Shown here: positions 1-7,793 of the stretch, in pieces
Numbering within the stretch: the stretch's first letter is position 1
How the letters are laid out: each line of letters begins with the position of its first letter
Assembly: GCA_031323845.1 (NCBI GenBank)
Contig: JAVIYP010000045.1
Span: 1 to 21,019, forward strand
Reading direction: 5' to 3'
Length of the DNA stretch: 21,019 nt
Origin: PUPG01 sp031323845
GTDB taxonomy: Bacteria > Bacteroidota > Bacteroidia > Bacteroidales > UBA7960
Made by a program: the position numbers and the translations under genes
Notes under the pieces: model-generated
What the model was told of the DNA's origin: nothing
The model's input: the letters and a program-made list of their open reading frames with translations, nothing else
The model's database searches: none

Positions 1-761
1 ACCTTGCTGAGCATATTGCGTTTAAGGTGGGTGACACACTTCTGCAGCGGGGTGCCGGGGAAGACCCTGGACAGGGAGTCCTCCAGGTATCTCAATCCGT
101 CTGCCACAAGCAACCCGATGCGCTCAACACCACGCTCTTGCAAAGACAGAAACATCTCACCCCAGCCTGTTATGCTTTCACCGGGTCTGTTAAAGATCCC
201 CAGGACCTCACGTGTCTTGTCCTCTTTTACGGCCATGACTACATAGAAAGCTTCATTTTCAACACTGCGCTTGCGATGTACCTTGATGTGGATGGCATCG
301 ATGAATACAACCGGGTAATAAGCTTCCAGGGAGCGACCAAGCCACTTGGCAACATCAGCACGCAGGTATTCGATCATCCGGCTGATGCTGGCTTTGCTGT
401 AATGCTGACCGTATACTTCACCAAAAACTTCTCCTACTTGAGATTGGGTCAGACCTTTGCAATAAAGACTTCCGGCCAATTGCTCGCACTCAAGCTCCTG
501 ATCACGCAAAAGAGCAAGTATGGTGGGGTGAAAGTTACCATAGCGGTCACGAGGGATCCTGAACTCCAATACACGACCCTGGCCATAGCTTTTACCCTGA
601 CGATATCCATTGCCCTTATTGCCCGGAGACGAATCCAGAAAGTCCCGGCGCTCGGCCTTCATCATGCTTTCAATCATCAGTTCCATGAGTTCCTGTAAAC
701 CACGTTCTCTTTCAATGTGCTTGCCTAATACAGAAGAAAGTTGTTCCTTTGTAAAGTTCAT
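1..761 (-). CDS. IS256-family (mutator-type) transposase, C-terminal part beyond window
   Basis: DDE transposase that would cut and move the element. Translation from the ATG at 761 gives 253 uninterrupted residues up to the window edge; full family members are about 400, so roughly the last 150 residues (with the catalytic Glu) are outside. Visible family marks are the early region ending in GNGYRQGKSYGQGR with the following F-R-I-P-R-D-R segment, the first catalytic Asp in FIDAIHIKVHRKRSVENEAF, the second Asp in LLVADGL, and the C-x2-H motif in QKCVTHLKRNM. No frameshift or stop is visible in this part, so the copy may be active. The start is preceded directly by AAGAAG, which also forms one arm of an inverted repeat. 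The antisense plus-strand reading frame at 27-698 is a shadow of this gene. Confidence 0.88.
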   Translation of the reverse strand, partial: MNFTKEQLSSVLGKHIERERGLQELMELMIESMMKAERRDFLDSSPGNKGNGYRQGKSYGQGRVLEFRIPRDRYGNFHPTILALLRDQELECEQLAGSLYCKGLTQSQVGEVFGEVYGQHYSKASISRMIEYLRADVAKWLGRSLEAYYPVVFIDAIHIKVHRKRSVENEAFYVVMAVKEDKTREVLGIFNRPGESITGWGEMFLSLQERGVERIGLLVADGLRYLEDSLSRVFPGTPLQKCVTHLKRNMLSK

Positions 762-826
762 AGTCTTCTTGGTTTTAGTTATACATGTTATTTGATAGTT
801 TCATGCAAAACTAATCCAAGAAGACT
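762..826 (-). promoter_or_regulatory. 11-bp inverted repeat in the transposase leader (possible read-through insulator)
   Basis: AGTCTTCTTGG (762-772) and CCAAGAAGACT (816-826) are perfect inverted copies separated by 43 nt. On the minus strand the second arm directly precedes the transposase ATG and contains the AAGAAG that would serve as ribosome binding site. A transcript entering from outside would carry both arms and could hide the start; one starting between the arms would not. This arrangement is known in IS10 and IS50; applying it here is an inference. Confidence 0.5.
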
Positions 827-839
827 TTTTTATGCCAAA
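806..839 (-). promoter_or_regulatory. candidate Bacteroidota-type promoter for the transposase
   Basis: On the minus strand TAGTTTTG (813-806) matches the Bacteroidota -7 consensus TAnnTTTG exactly. A TTTG (839-836) lies 22 nt upstream, slightly more than the usual 19-21. Transcription would start near 800, inside the 762-826 inverted repeat and downstream of its outer arm. Confidence 0.4.
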
Positions 840-912
840 TTTCTATCCCAGAGACACACTTTTTGGTACACTATCTAACCTGGTTTAATGACATGTTCAG
901 GCATTTGAGCAC

Positions 913-943
913 AAAAAACGGCCTCATAAGGGGCCGTTTTTTT
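913..943 (-). terminator. rho-independent terminator of rnr (bidirectional in form)
   Basis: AAAAAACGGCC (913-923) pairs perfectly with GGCCGTTTTTT (932-942) around an 8-nt loop. The A-run and T-run on the two sides let it act in either direction; it lies about 25 bp past the rnr stop and also guards rnr from antisense transcription out of the IS side. Confidence 0.85.
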
Positions 944-967
944 ATCAGGCAGCTGTAAATCAGCCGA

Positions 968-3121
968 CTAATGGTCTTTTACAAGTTCAAAATCCAGTTC
1001 TTTCTTTAAAAAATCCGCTCGTTTGATACGTATACGCACAGGGCTACCCAACTTGTATTCCTCCCTGGTGTTATGCCCGACTACCCGGAAGTTTTCTTCA
1101 TCCAGGTAATAATAATCATCGTCCATGTCGCGCAAACGCACCATGCCTTCACAGCGGTTTTGCTTGATCTCAACAAAAATACCCCATTTTGACACTCCCG
1201 ATATCAAGCCTTCATACTCCTCTCCTATCTTATCCGCCATAAACTCTACCTGTTTGTACTTTATAGATTCGCGTTCAGCCTCCTGCGCCTTCTTTTCCAT
1301 TTCAGAAGAATGCCTGCAAAGGTCCTCATAAACCTCCTGGACGGCTGAAGACTTGCCGTTGCTGTATTCGTGCAACAAACGGTGCACCATCATATCCGGA
1401 TAACGGCGAATGGGAGAGGTGAAATGGGTGTAGTGATCAAAAGCCAGGCCGTAGTGCCCGATGTTTACCGTCGAATATTCGGCCTTGGCCATAGTGCGGA
1501 TGGTAAGCGTCTCAATCAGGTTTTCCTCCCCCTTGCCGCGTGAATCCCTTAGTAAGCGATTGAAGGAGCTGGCAATGTTGTTGCGGGTGTCGGTCTGCAC
1601 CTTATAGCCGAGCTTTTCCACAAAAACAGCAAGGGTGTTCAGTTTTTCCGGGTTGGGTATGTCATGGATGCGGTATACGAAGGTCTTTGGTTTCTGTTTT
1701 CCGCGCACCCTCCCCACCCTTTCGGCTACGCGCTTGTTGGCAAGCAGCATAAATTCTTCGATGAGCTTGTGAGCATCCTTTTGTTCTTTGAACAAGACCT
1801 CCAGAGGACGCCCTTTGTCATCAAGCCTGAATTTGACCTCCTGCCTTTCAAAATCAATGGCACCTAAACGCATCCTTCGCTTCCTGAGCTGTTTGGCCAT
1901 GGTGTTCAACACATTGATCTCCTTGGAAAAATGCCCCTTGCCCGATTCAATGATCTCCTGAACTTCATCATAGGTAAAACGGTGATCGCTGTTGATGATG
2001 GTCTTACCTATCCAGGTACCGGTAATGCGGGCCTGGTCATTCATCTGAAAAACAACGGAATAACACAGCTTGTCCTCCCTGGGCCGCAACGAACACACCA
2101 GATTCGAAAGCTTCTCGGGAAGCATCGGGACCGTGCGGTCAACGAGGTAAATGGACGTGGCACGCTGTTGTGCCTCTTTTTCCAGCAAGGAGCCGGGCTT
2201 TACGTAGTGTGTTACGTCGGCAATGTGTACTCCAACCTCCCACAGGTCATCAGAAAGCCTCTTAATGGATAATGCATCGTCAAAGTCCTTTGCATCAGGC
2301 GGATCAATGGTAACTGTCGTGACGTTCCGGAAGTCGCGGCGTAAGGATATTTCCTTTTGAGAGATCTGCTCAGACACCTTTTCGGCTTCTTTCTCAACCG
2401 CCGGATCAAAACGGCTGGGTAATGAGTATTCGGCAAGGATGGCATGCATTTCCACTTCATTGTCGCCCGGGTCGCCCAGCACCTCCACCACCTTTCCAAA
2501 AGGGTTTTTTGAAGGAGGCGACCATTCAATGATCTCTGCAATAACCTTCTGTCCCTGTTTGGCATGCTCCAGATGCTCCTTCGGAATGAAAATGTCAACC
2601 GGCATAGTCTTGCTGTCAGCCAGCAAAAAGGCATAACTCCCGGTCTTCTGTATCACACCGACAAACCGGGTTTTTGACCTTTTTATAACCTCAATGATCT
2701 CACCTTCAGTTTTTTGGTTCTTCCGGCGGGGAAAAAGGCGAACCTTTACCACATCCCCGTGAAGGGCATAGCCCGTATTATTCGAAGCAATGCGGACGTC
2801 TTCAAGCAGGTCATCTGTGATCACATAAGCCTTCCCCGTCTGCTTCATATCAACAACACCCTTTACAAACGGCCCGATTTTTTTCTGCTTTTCAATGTAG
2901 GCCGGACTAAGCTTAAACTTGCCCTTGTACGCCTCAATCAATACACCTTCCCTGGCGAGGAGATACAGAAGCCCCGAAATGAATTTCCTGTGCTCCTGAC
3001 CGTCTTCATTCAGGGACCGGGCCAGCTGCTTGTAATTGTACGTCTGCCTGGGCGACGATTCAAAAACCCGGATGATCTTTTCCTTTAACAACTTTTTCAG
3101 TTCTTCTTTTTTTGATGCCAT
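968..3121 (-). CDS. rnr: ribonuclease R (RNase II/RNB family 3'-5' exoribonuclease)
   Basis: Processive 3'-to-5' exoribonuclease that degrades structured RNA and takes part in mRNA decay and rRNA quality control in the cytoplasm. The 717-residue product has the expected order: an N-terminal winged-helix-like segment (about 1-65), cold-shock-type OB folds (about 80-215), the RNB catalytic domain with IDPPDAKDFDD at 272-282 supplying the metal-binding aspartates, the conserved HFTSPIRRYPD stretch near 575-590, and a C-terminal S1 domain (about 630-717). It lacks the long lysine-rich tail of the E. coli enzyme. The ATG at 3121 is the only sensible start (MASKKEELKK); no Shine-Dalgarno sequence is visible, as for most genes here. 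It is transcribed alone, divergently from the DUF4175 cluster, and ends at the hairpin at 913-943. Confidence 0.96.
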   Translation of the reverse strand: MASKKEELKKLLKEKIIRVFESSPRQTYNYKQLARSLNEDGQEHRKFISGLLYLLAREGVLIEAYKGKFKLSPAYIEKQKKIGPFVKGVVDMKQTGKAYVITDDLLEDVRIASNNTGYALHGDVVKVRLFPRRKNQKTEGEIIEVIKRSKTRFVGVIQKTGSYAFLLADSKTMPVDIFIPKEHLEHAKQGQKVIAEIIEWSPPSKNPFGKVVEVLGDPGDNEVEMHAILAEYSLPSRFDPAVEKEAEKVSEQISQKEISLRRDFRNVTTVTIDPPDAKDFDDALSIKRLSDDLWEVGVHIADVTHYVKPGSLLEKEAQQRATSIYLVDRTVPMLPEKLSNLVCSLRPREDKLCYSVVFQMNDQARITGTWIGKTIINSDHRFTYDEVQEIIESGKGHFSKEINVLNTMAKQLRKRRMRLGAIDFERQEVKFRLDDKGRPLEVLFKEQKDAHKLIEEFMLLANKRVAERVGRVRGKQKPKTFVYRIHDIPNPEKLNTLAVFVEKLGYKVQTDTRNNIASSFNRLLRDSRGKGEENLIETLTIRTMAKAEYSTVNIGHYGLAFDHYTHFTSPIRRYPDMMVHRLLHEYSNGKSSAVQEVYEDLCRHSSEMEKKAQEAERESIKYKQVEFMADKIGEEYEGLISGVSKWGIFVEIKQNRCEGMVRLRDMDDDYYYLDEENFRVVGHNTREEYKLGSPVRIRIKRADFLKKELDFELVKDH

Positions 3122-3155
3122 ATGCTCATGTATAATAAATTGAATGCTTTATGGT

Positions 3156-3227
3156 TATTCATGTGTTTATATTTCCGTTACTGTTTGACTATCTGTGTTT
3201 TTTTATGCCTGAGATACTGAGTAGATG
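3156..3227. repeat. modular intergenic repeat, copy A, left module
   Basis: This stretch, starting TATTCATGTGTTTATATTT and running to the sequence ATGCCTGAGATACTGA and beyond, is nearly the same as 18905-18979 in the same orientation, with only a few substitutions and a 2-bp length change in a T-run. It forms the left end of a two-copy modular element. Confidence 0.8.
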
Positions 3228-3261
3228 TGCAGATGTGCAGATGTGCAAATGTGCAGATGTA
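3223..3261. repeat. 8-bp tandem repeat (AGATGTGC)n
   Basis: Units at 3223, 3231 and 3239 are identical AGATGTGC; 3247 reads AAATGTGC and a partial unit follows at 3255. Copy B has only about one degenerate unit at the equivalent place, so the array has changed length between copies. Confidence 0.9.
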
Positions 3262-3268
3262 AGATTAT

Positions 3269-3324
3269 TGTTTAATTGTTTAATTGTTGATTCGTTTAAT
3301 CGTTTAATTGTTGATTTGTTGGTT
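3269..3324. repeat. 8-bp tandem repeat array (TGTTTAAT / CGTTTAAT / TGTTGATT)
   Basis: Seven consecutive octamers: TGTTTAAT twice, TGTTGATT, CGTTTAAT twice, TGTTGATT, TGTTGGTT. The array at 3653-3684 is made of the same octamers in inverted orientation; 3285-3312 matches the reverse complement of 3653-3680 at 27 of 28 positions, so the two arrays form long inverted arms. Confidence 0.9.
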
Positions 3325-3410
3325 TTTTGGTGGAGGATTATGAGCTCAAAGGAAATGAAAAACAGCTCTTGTTGTTAGCTGGAAGCTCTTGGCGGTTGGC
3401 AGGTTTTCTT

Positions 3411-3438
3411 GCTAAAAGCTAAAAGCCAAAGGCCAAAA
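3411..3438. repeat. 7-bp tandem repeat (GCTAAAA)n
   Basis: Four heptamers in a row: GCTAAAA, GCTAAAA, GCCAAAG, GCCAAAA. They lie in the middle part of copy A, which copy B lacks apart from a shared TGAGCCTACTCC (3456-3467 and 19081-19092). Confidence 0.85.
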
Positions 3439-3546
3439 ACAGATAAAATGAAAAATGAGCCTACTCCAAAACTGATTTTTAATTGCATAGGATTATTTGG
3501 TCGATTTTATGTTGTTGATTGTGAAAGCATTAAATAAATTATAATT

Positions 3547-3754
3547 TTTTAATCTGTGAACCGAACGAAGTGAGCTCATGAGCACCTTTAAAGCGAATCC
3601 TTGTTCATAATCTGTGGCTTTTTTCGACTTTTCGAAGTGGCCTCAACAAATAAACAATTAAACGATTAAACGATTCAACAACAGTTTTCTGACTTCCGAT
3701 TTCCGAATTCTGACTTCTCTTTCTTCCTTCGAGCTTCCTGCTTATATAATCATC
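3547..3754. repeat. modular intergenic repeat, copy A, right module
   Basis: This 208-bp stretch, from TTTTAATCTGTGAACC to CTTATATAATCATC, is closely similar to 19174-19386. It contains the palindrome GCTCATGAGC, an 8-bp array (3653-3684) and a 7-bp array TGACTTC/CGATTTC/CGAATTC/TGACTTC (3690-3717). In the first 110 bp the copies differ by about five substitutions and one T; inside the octamer array copy B lacks exactly one unit. Weaker similarity goes on to about 3820 (19450 in copy B). No coding frame runs through it. Confidence 0.85.
3653..3684. repeat. inverted counterpart of the octamer array
   Basis: AACAATTA, AACGATTA, AACGATTC and AACAACAG lie head to tail. They are reverse complements of the octamers at 3269-3324, giving a 28-bp arm pair with one mismatch and about 340 bp between the arms. 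Confidence 0.88.
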
Positions 3755-3899
3755 GCCCGGTTTAAAAAAATTGTTCCCTAATGATTTGGATCTTTGTCAT
3801 GGACGTTTTATATGAAGAATGCATAAATACAAACAAGTGACAATAAGCTCAAAAGCCCGCATTTAAGAATTATTAATGATAACGGCCATGCTTTTTTTG

Positions 3900-3907
3900 T
3901 AACTTCG
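3900..3907 (+). promoter_or_regulatory. candidate -7 promoter element of the DUF4175 cluster
   Basis: TAACTTCG resembles the Bacteroidota -7 element TAnnTTTG with one change, 46 bp before the DUF4175 start. It overlaps a 6-bp inverted repeat TAACTT-CGT-AAGTTA (3900-3914). No clear -33 TTTG is present at the right distance, so this is a weak call. Confidence 0.35.
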
Positions 3908-3953
3908 TAAGTTAATGAGGTTATAAAAAAACATTGCCAATAGCCATAATACT

Positions 3954-6900
3954 ATGTCTGCAGTTTTTGACATATTGTTGAAGAATATCGACCGCTTTAT
4001 ACGGCGCTATTACCTCAATCAATTAATTAAAGGTAGTATTTTTTTTGGAGCCGGACTGCTTATTCTCTTTTTGCTGCTCGTAAGCATTGAATACTTCGGC
4101 TACCTGGGCACAAATATCCGCTTCGTGTTGTTCTATTTTTTCCTGCTCTATAATGCCGCCATCTTCGTTTACTATGTGCTTCTTCCTCTTTTTGGGATGA
4201 TAAGAATTGGAAGGAAAGTCACCCCCGAAGAAGCCGCCCGGATTATCGGAAAGCATTATAAAACAGAGCTTAACGATAAAATAACCAATGTTCTCCAGCT
4301 AAAAAGATACCTCGACGAAAAGCCCGAAAATGCAACGCTTATCCTGGCCGGAATTGAACAAAAAGCATCCGGAATAAACCTCATACCTTTCAAAAATGCC
4401 ATACCCATCAAGGGAAACCTCAGATTTCTGCCATATGTTCTCGTTCCCTTGATGTTTGCCGCCCTGTTTTATGCAATTAGTCCTGCCTTCCTGATTGAGC
4501 CTGCGGCGCGCATCGTTCAATACGAAACGTTCTTTGAAAGACCCACGCCCTTCAGTTTTGTGATGATCTCAGACAATACGGCCTTCAGGCACGAGGACAA
4601 GGAGATCATAGTGGAGGCCACCGGGCCTGTAATGCCGACAGAGGCCAGACTGCTTATAAACAGGACAGCCTACAGGATGCAGGATGCCGGAAGCAATTCG
4701 TTTTCCTACAGGATAAGAAACCTGCAGGAAGACATCGAGTTTTTTATTGAGTCTGGAGGCTTCCGCTTTGGTCCTTTCAGGATCAATGTGTACGAAAAAC
4801 CTTCAATTAACCACTTCCAGGTTAAGGTCAGGTATCCCGGATATACAGGGTTTGCAGATGATCTCTATACCAACCTTGGCGACCTGTCGGTGATACAGGA
4901 ATCCGAAATGGAATTCACCTTTTTCACCAATCCGTATAATGAAATTCTGTTCAGGAAACAAAACAACACCCTTGTTCCCGAAAAAGAAAGGGAGGGTGTG
5001 TTCAGTTTTACGGTCCGGGCAAGTGAATCCTTTTCCTATAAAGTTTACGCGCATCACGAAAGCCTTGGGCCCGGCGACAGCTTGAATTATTTTATCAATG
5101 TTATTCCGGACGCTCACCCAAGAATTGCCGTTGAGGAACACCGTGACGACATCCTCCTTGCTCACCTGTTCTACCGGGGCACCATAGAAGACGACTTTGG
5201 TTTTTCAGCACTTAAGTTCCGCTACAGGGCACTGAACCAAAGGCAAATAAGCAGGGGAGAAGAGGTGCCTTTTATGGCAGAAACGGTTGACATTGATCAC
5301 AATTTAAAGAACCAGACCTTCTATTATCATTTTGATTTGAACAGCATATATGCGCGGCCCGGAGAAACCATAGAAGCCTACTTTGAGGTGTTTGACAATG
5401 ATCCGATAAACGGTCCAAAAAGCGCCAGGAGCAGGATGTTTACCTATTATATTCCCACGGAAGAGGAAATCCTGGCCGACAGAAGAAGAACGGAAGAAAG
5501 GATAGACGAGGGTCTGAGCGAGGGTATTGGCGAGGCGCAACAGGCAAGAGATCAGATTGATGAACTGAGAAGACAGCTGCTGGATACGGACAGAATGGGC
5601 TGGGAGCAGCGGGAAATGCTCCAGGAGCTCCTCAGGAAGAAGGATGAAATGGAGCAGATGGTGCAGCAGCTTGCCGACGAAAAGCAGCAGAGTGAGACAA
5701 AATCCGAACAGTTCATGGACAAGCCAGAAGCGCTCAGGGAAAAGCAAGAGGAGTTGCAGCGGCTGTTCGACGAGGTTTTATCGGATGAGCTGAAGGAGCT
5801 GTTCGAAAAGATCAGGGAAGAGCTTGATAACCTTAGCCGTGACGCTGTGTACGAAATGCTCGACCAAATGGAGTTTGAATTCAGAGACCTTGAGCTTCAG
5901 ATGGACAGGACCCTGGAAATGTTCAGGCAGTTTGCCATGGAACGACTGCTGCAAGAGAGCATCGACCGGCTCGACAAATTGGCAGAAGAACAGGAAGAGC
6001 TTGGAAACACAACAGGAGAGGGCGGGCAGGAAGAAGATGCCGAACGCCAGCAGGAGGATATTGCTGAAAAATTTGATCATATCAGCGAAATGCTTGAGGA
6101 GTTCAGGGAGCTGAACAATAAACTACAGCGGCCAAAGCCCATTGAAGATACTTCTGCCGAAGAGAACGCCATAAGACAACAAATGCAGCAAGCACTGGAA
6201 CAGCTGATGATGAACAATATGGACGAGGCATCATCCTTACAGAAAGACGCGGGCGGCAAAATGAAAGAACTGTCAGAACAATTAAGCAATATGCAGCAGT
6301 CGCTGTTTCAGCAGCAACTCGCCGAGGACGCCAGGGCCATACGCATGATGCTTGAAAACCTGCTGCGGTCCAGCTTTTCACAGGAGGACCTGATGCTTGA
6401 AACCAGGCAGGCCAATGTTAATGATCCGCGCTTTTTGGAACTGTTGCGCGAGCAGCGAAAGATTCAAAGCGACCTTCAGATGATCGAAGATTCACTTATA
6501 GCGCTGAGTAAAAGGCAGATTGCCATACAGTCGTTTGTCAATAGCGAAATCGCTGAAATAAACATGCAGATGCGCTACGGTATTGAGCACATGATCAACA
6601 GGCGCAGACACCAGGCTGCCTCGCGCCAGCAGCTCATTATGACGCACATCAACAACCTGGCGCTGATGCTTAATGAAAGCTTGCAGGATATTCAGCAGCA
6701 GATGGCGATGGGAGAGGGTATGGGCGACCCTTCACAGTCGGGCGAAGGGGGTATGTCGTTCCAGGACCTTCGCCAGATGCAGGAACAGCTCAACGAAATG
6801 CTGAATCAGCTGCAGCAAGGCGAGCAGCCCATGCCGGGCGAAACGGGCCAGGGGCAGATGAGCATGAGCGAACAAATGGCCCGAATGGCCGCCGAACAGG

Positions 6901-7286
6901 AAGCCATAAGAAACAAATTGCGGCAACTCAGTGATGAGATGCGAAACCAGGGCATGGACGGGGGGCGCGAACTGGATCAGCTGCAACGCGATATGGAAAG
7001 GTCAGAGCTTGATATGCTCAGGAAACAGATTACCCGGCAAACCATCCGGCGCCAGGAACAGATACTGGTACGCCTTCTTGAACATGAAAGAGCAGAGCTG
7101 CAAAGAGAGCAGGAGGAAAGACGCGAGGGAACCACGGCAAAAAATTATGAAATAAGTAACCCTGAGGACTTTTTTGAGTATAATAGGATTAGGGAGCGTG
7201 AGGTAGAGATGCTCAGAAGCCTGCCTCCCGGACTGCGACCATTTTACAGGTCTCTTGTAGAAACCTATTTTCTTCATGTGGAATGA
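3954..7286 (+). CDS. large DUF4175-type membrane protein with long coiled-coil region
   Basis: Function unknown. The 1110-residue product begins with two hydrophobic helices (about 26-47 and 56-80) and a third (about 159-176). A probable extracytoplasmic beta-rich region follows (about 190-490), then a very long charged, glutamine- and glutamate-rich helical region (about 495-1090) that should form coiled coils. Within it, residues about 917-960 are rich in Gly, Met and Gln (GEGMGDPSQSGEGGM and following). This layout and the place upstream of a small GHKL-like gene, ybeY and mnmG match the Bacteroidota DUF4175 proteins. It starts at ATG 3954 with no Shine-Dalgarno sequence, and its stop is one base before the probable start of the next gene, so the two are likely co-transcribed. 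An envelope scaffold role is only a guess. Confidence 0.82.
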   Translation: MSAVFDILLKNIDRFIRRYYLNQLIKGSIFFGAGLLILFLLLVSIEYFGYLGTNIRFVLFYFFLLYNAAIFVYYVLLPLFGMIRIGRKVTPEEAARIIGKHYKTELNDKITNVLQLKRYLDEKPENATLILAGIEQKASGINLIPFKNAIPIKGNLRFLPYVLVPLMFAALFYAISPAFLIEPAARIVQYETFFERPTPFSFVMISDNTAFRHEDKEIIVEATGPVMPTEARLLINRTAYRMQDAGSNSFSYRIRNLQEDIEFFIESGGFRFGPFRINVYEKPSINHFQVKVRYPGYTGFADDLYTNLGDLSVIQESEMEFTFFTNPYNEILFRKQNNTLVPEKEREGVFSFTVRASESFSYKVYAHHESLGPGDSLNYFINVIPDAHPRIAVEEHRDDILLAHLFYRGTIEDDFGFSALKFRYRALNQRQISRGEEVPFMAETVDIDHNLKNQTFYYHFDLNSIYARPGETIEAYFEVFDNDPINGPKSARSRMFTYYIPTEEEILADRRRTEERIDEGLSEGIGEAQQARDQIDELRRQLLDTDRMGWEQREMLQELLRKKDEMEQMVQQLADEKQQSETKSEQFMDKPEALREKQEELQRLFDEVLSDELKELFEKIREELDNLSRDAVYEMLDQMEFEFRDLELQMDRTLEMFRQFAMERLLQESIDRLDKLAEEQEELGNTTGEGGQEEDAERQQEDIAEKFDHISEMLEEFRELNNKLQRPKPIEDTSAEENAIRQQMQQALEQLMMNNMDEASSLQKDAGGKMKELSEQLSNMQQSLFQQQLAEDARAIRMMLENLLRSSFSQEDLMLETRQANVNDPRFLELLREQRKIQSDLQMIEDSLIALSKRQIAIQSFVNSEIAEINMQMRYGIEHMINRRRHQAASRQQLIMTHINNLALMLNESLQDIQQQMAMGEGMGDPSQSGEGGMSFQDLRQMQEQLNEMLNQLQQGEQPMPGETGQGQMSMSEQMARMAAEQEAIRNKLRQLSDEMRNQGMDGGRELDQLQRDMERSELDMLRKQITRQTIRRQEQILVRLLEHERAELQREQEERREGTTAKNYEISNPEDFFEYNRIREREVEMLRSLPPGLRPFYRSLVETYFLHVE

Positions 7287-7287
7287 T

Positions 7288-7791
7288 ATGAAAGGGAAAA
7301 AAGCACAACACCACCTCAGGCTTGGTTCCGGGGCAAACGAATCCAACAAACTGGCCTCCTTTATTGAACAGATATGCGACGATTATCATATTTATGACGC
7401 ATATTTCGGAAACATTCTGGCAACAAATACCCTGCTGGCTGAACTGTTTTTCGAAAAGACCAAAACCCGAAATGCCCACATTGATGTATTCTTCCATACT
7501 TCGCCCTCCGGCATGTATTTCACCATGAGACTGTATGAAAGCTTCCTTAACATTGCCGGATATTTTGAGAAGGTAAAAGACATGGATGCTGATGATCCGG
7601 AAGCCTTTACGGGCGAATGGAGGCAGGCAATGATGATCAGGCTGATGTGCGATCAGATAACGATGGAGCCCGGAGAAGAAAGCATCGTGCTTGTATTTCA
7701 CATCACCGGAATTAACGACGCGCTGACAAACCAGAGAATAGAGCTTCTGCATAAATATTTTGCCTCTATTAATCAAAAAGTTACCTTCTGA
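7288..7791 (+). CDS. degenerate GHKL/anti-sigma-factor-like ATPase homologue
   Basis: A 167-residue protein if started at ATG 7288, one base after the DUF4175 stop; ATG 7276, inside the upstream gene, would add four residues. In Bacteroidota this place is commonly held by a small RsbW-like histidine-kinase-type ATPase. The start of the protein fits that family well: CDDYHIYDAYFGNIL at 30-44 parallels the family's acidic/YFGNIL segment just before the N box. After it, the expected Asn-bearing N box (EAVNNAI..HGN type) reads ATNTLLAELFFEKT. The region expected to carry the G1 box (DxGxG) reads RLYESFLNIAGYF, and no glycine-rich G2 box is seen near 108-122 (RQAMMIRLMCDQITM). It therefore probably cannot bind ATP. 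The reading frame is intact and tightly spaced, which argues for a functional binding protein and not a pseudogene. The homology comes from recalled family features, not a search. Confidence 0.6.
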   Translation: MKGKKAQHHLRLGSGANESNKLASFIEQICDDYHIYDAYFGNILATNTLLAELFFEKTKTRNAHIDVFFHTSPSGMYFTMRLYESFLNIAGYFEKVKDMDADDPEAFTGEWRQAMMIRLMCDQITMEPGEESIVLVFHITGINDALTNQRIELLHKYFASINQKVTF

Positions 7792-7793
7792 CC

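Larger units (their letters stand above)
1..875 (-). mobile_element. IS256-family insertion sequence, one end only
   Basis: The stretch holds the 5' part of an IS256-type transposase gene plus its leader and a probable terminal end. Read on the minus strand the element would begin near 875 with GATAGTGTACC, followed by an A/T-rich run, which resembles the GATA... start of IS256-family terminal repeats. The boundary is approximate because the other end lies outside the window and neither the matching inverted repeat nor the target duplication can be compared. The next host feature is the rnr terminator at 913, so the element inserted just downstream of rnr without touching it. Confidence 0.7.

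Noticed and set aside
27..698. Plus-strand open frame of 223 codons at the left edge
   Set aside because: It is antisense to the transposase, whose minus-strand translation carries clear IS256 family motifs; the plus-strand product has none.
3223..3438. CRISPR array in the tandem-repeat region
   Set aside because: Units are 7-8 bp without unique spacers and no cas genes are present.
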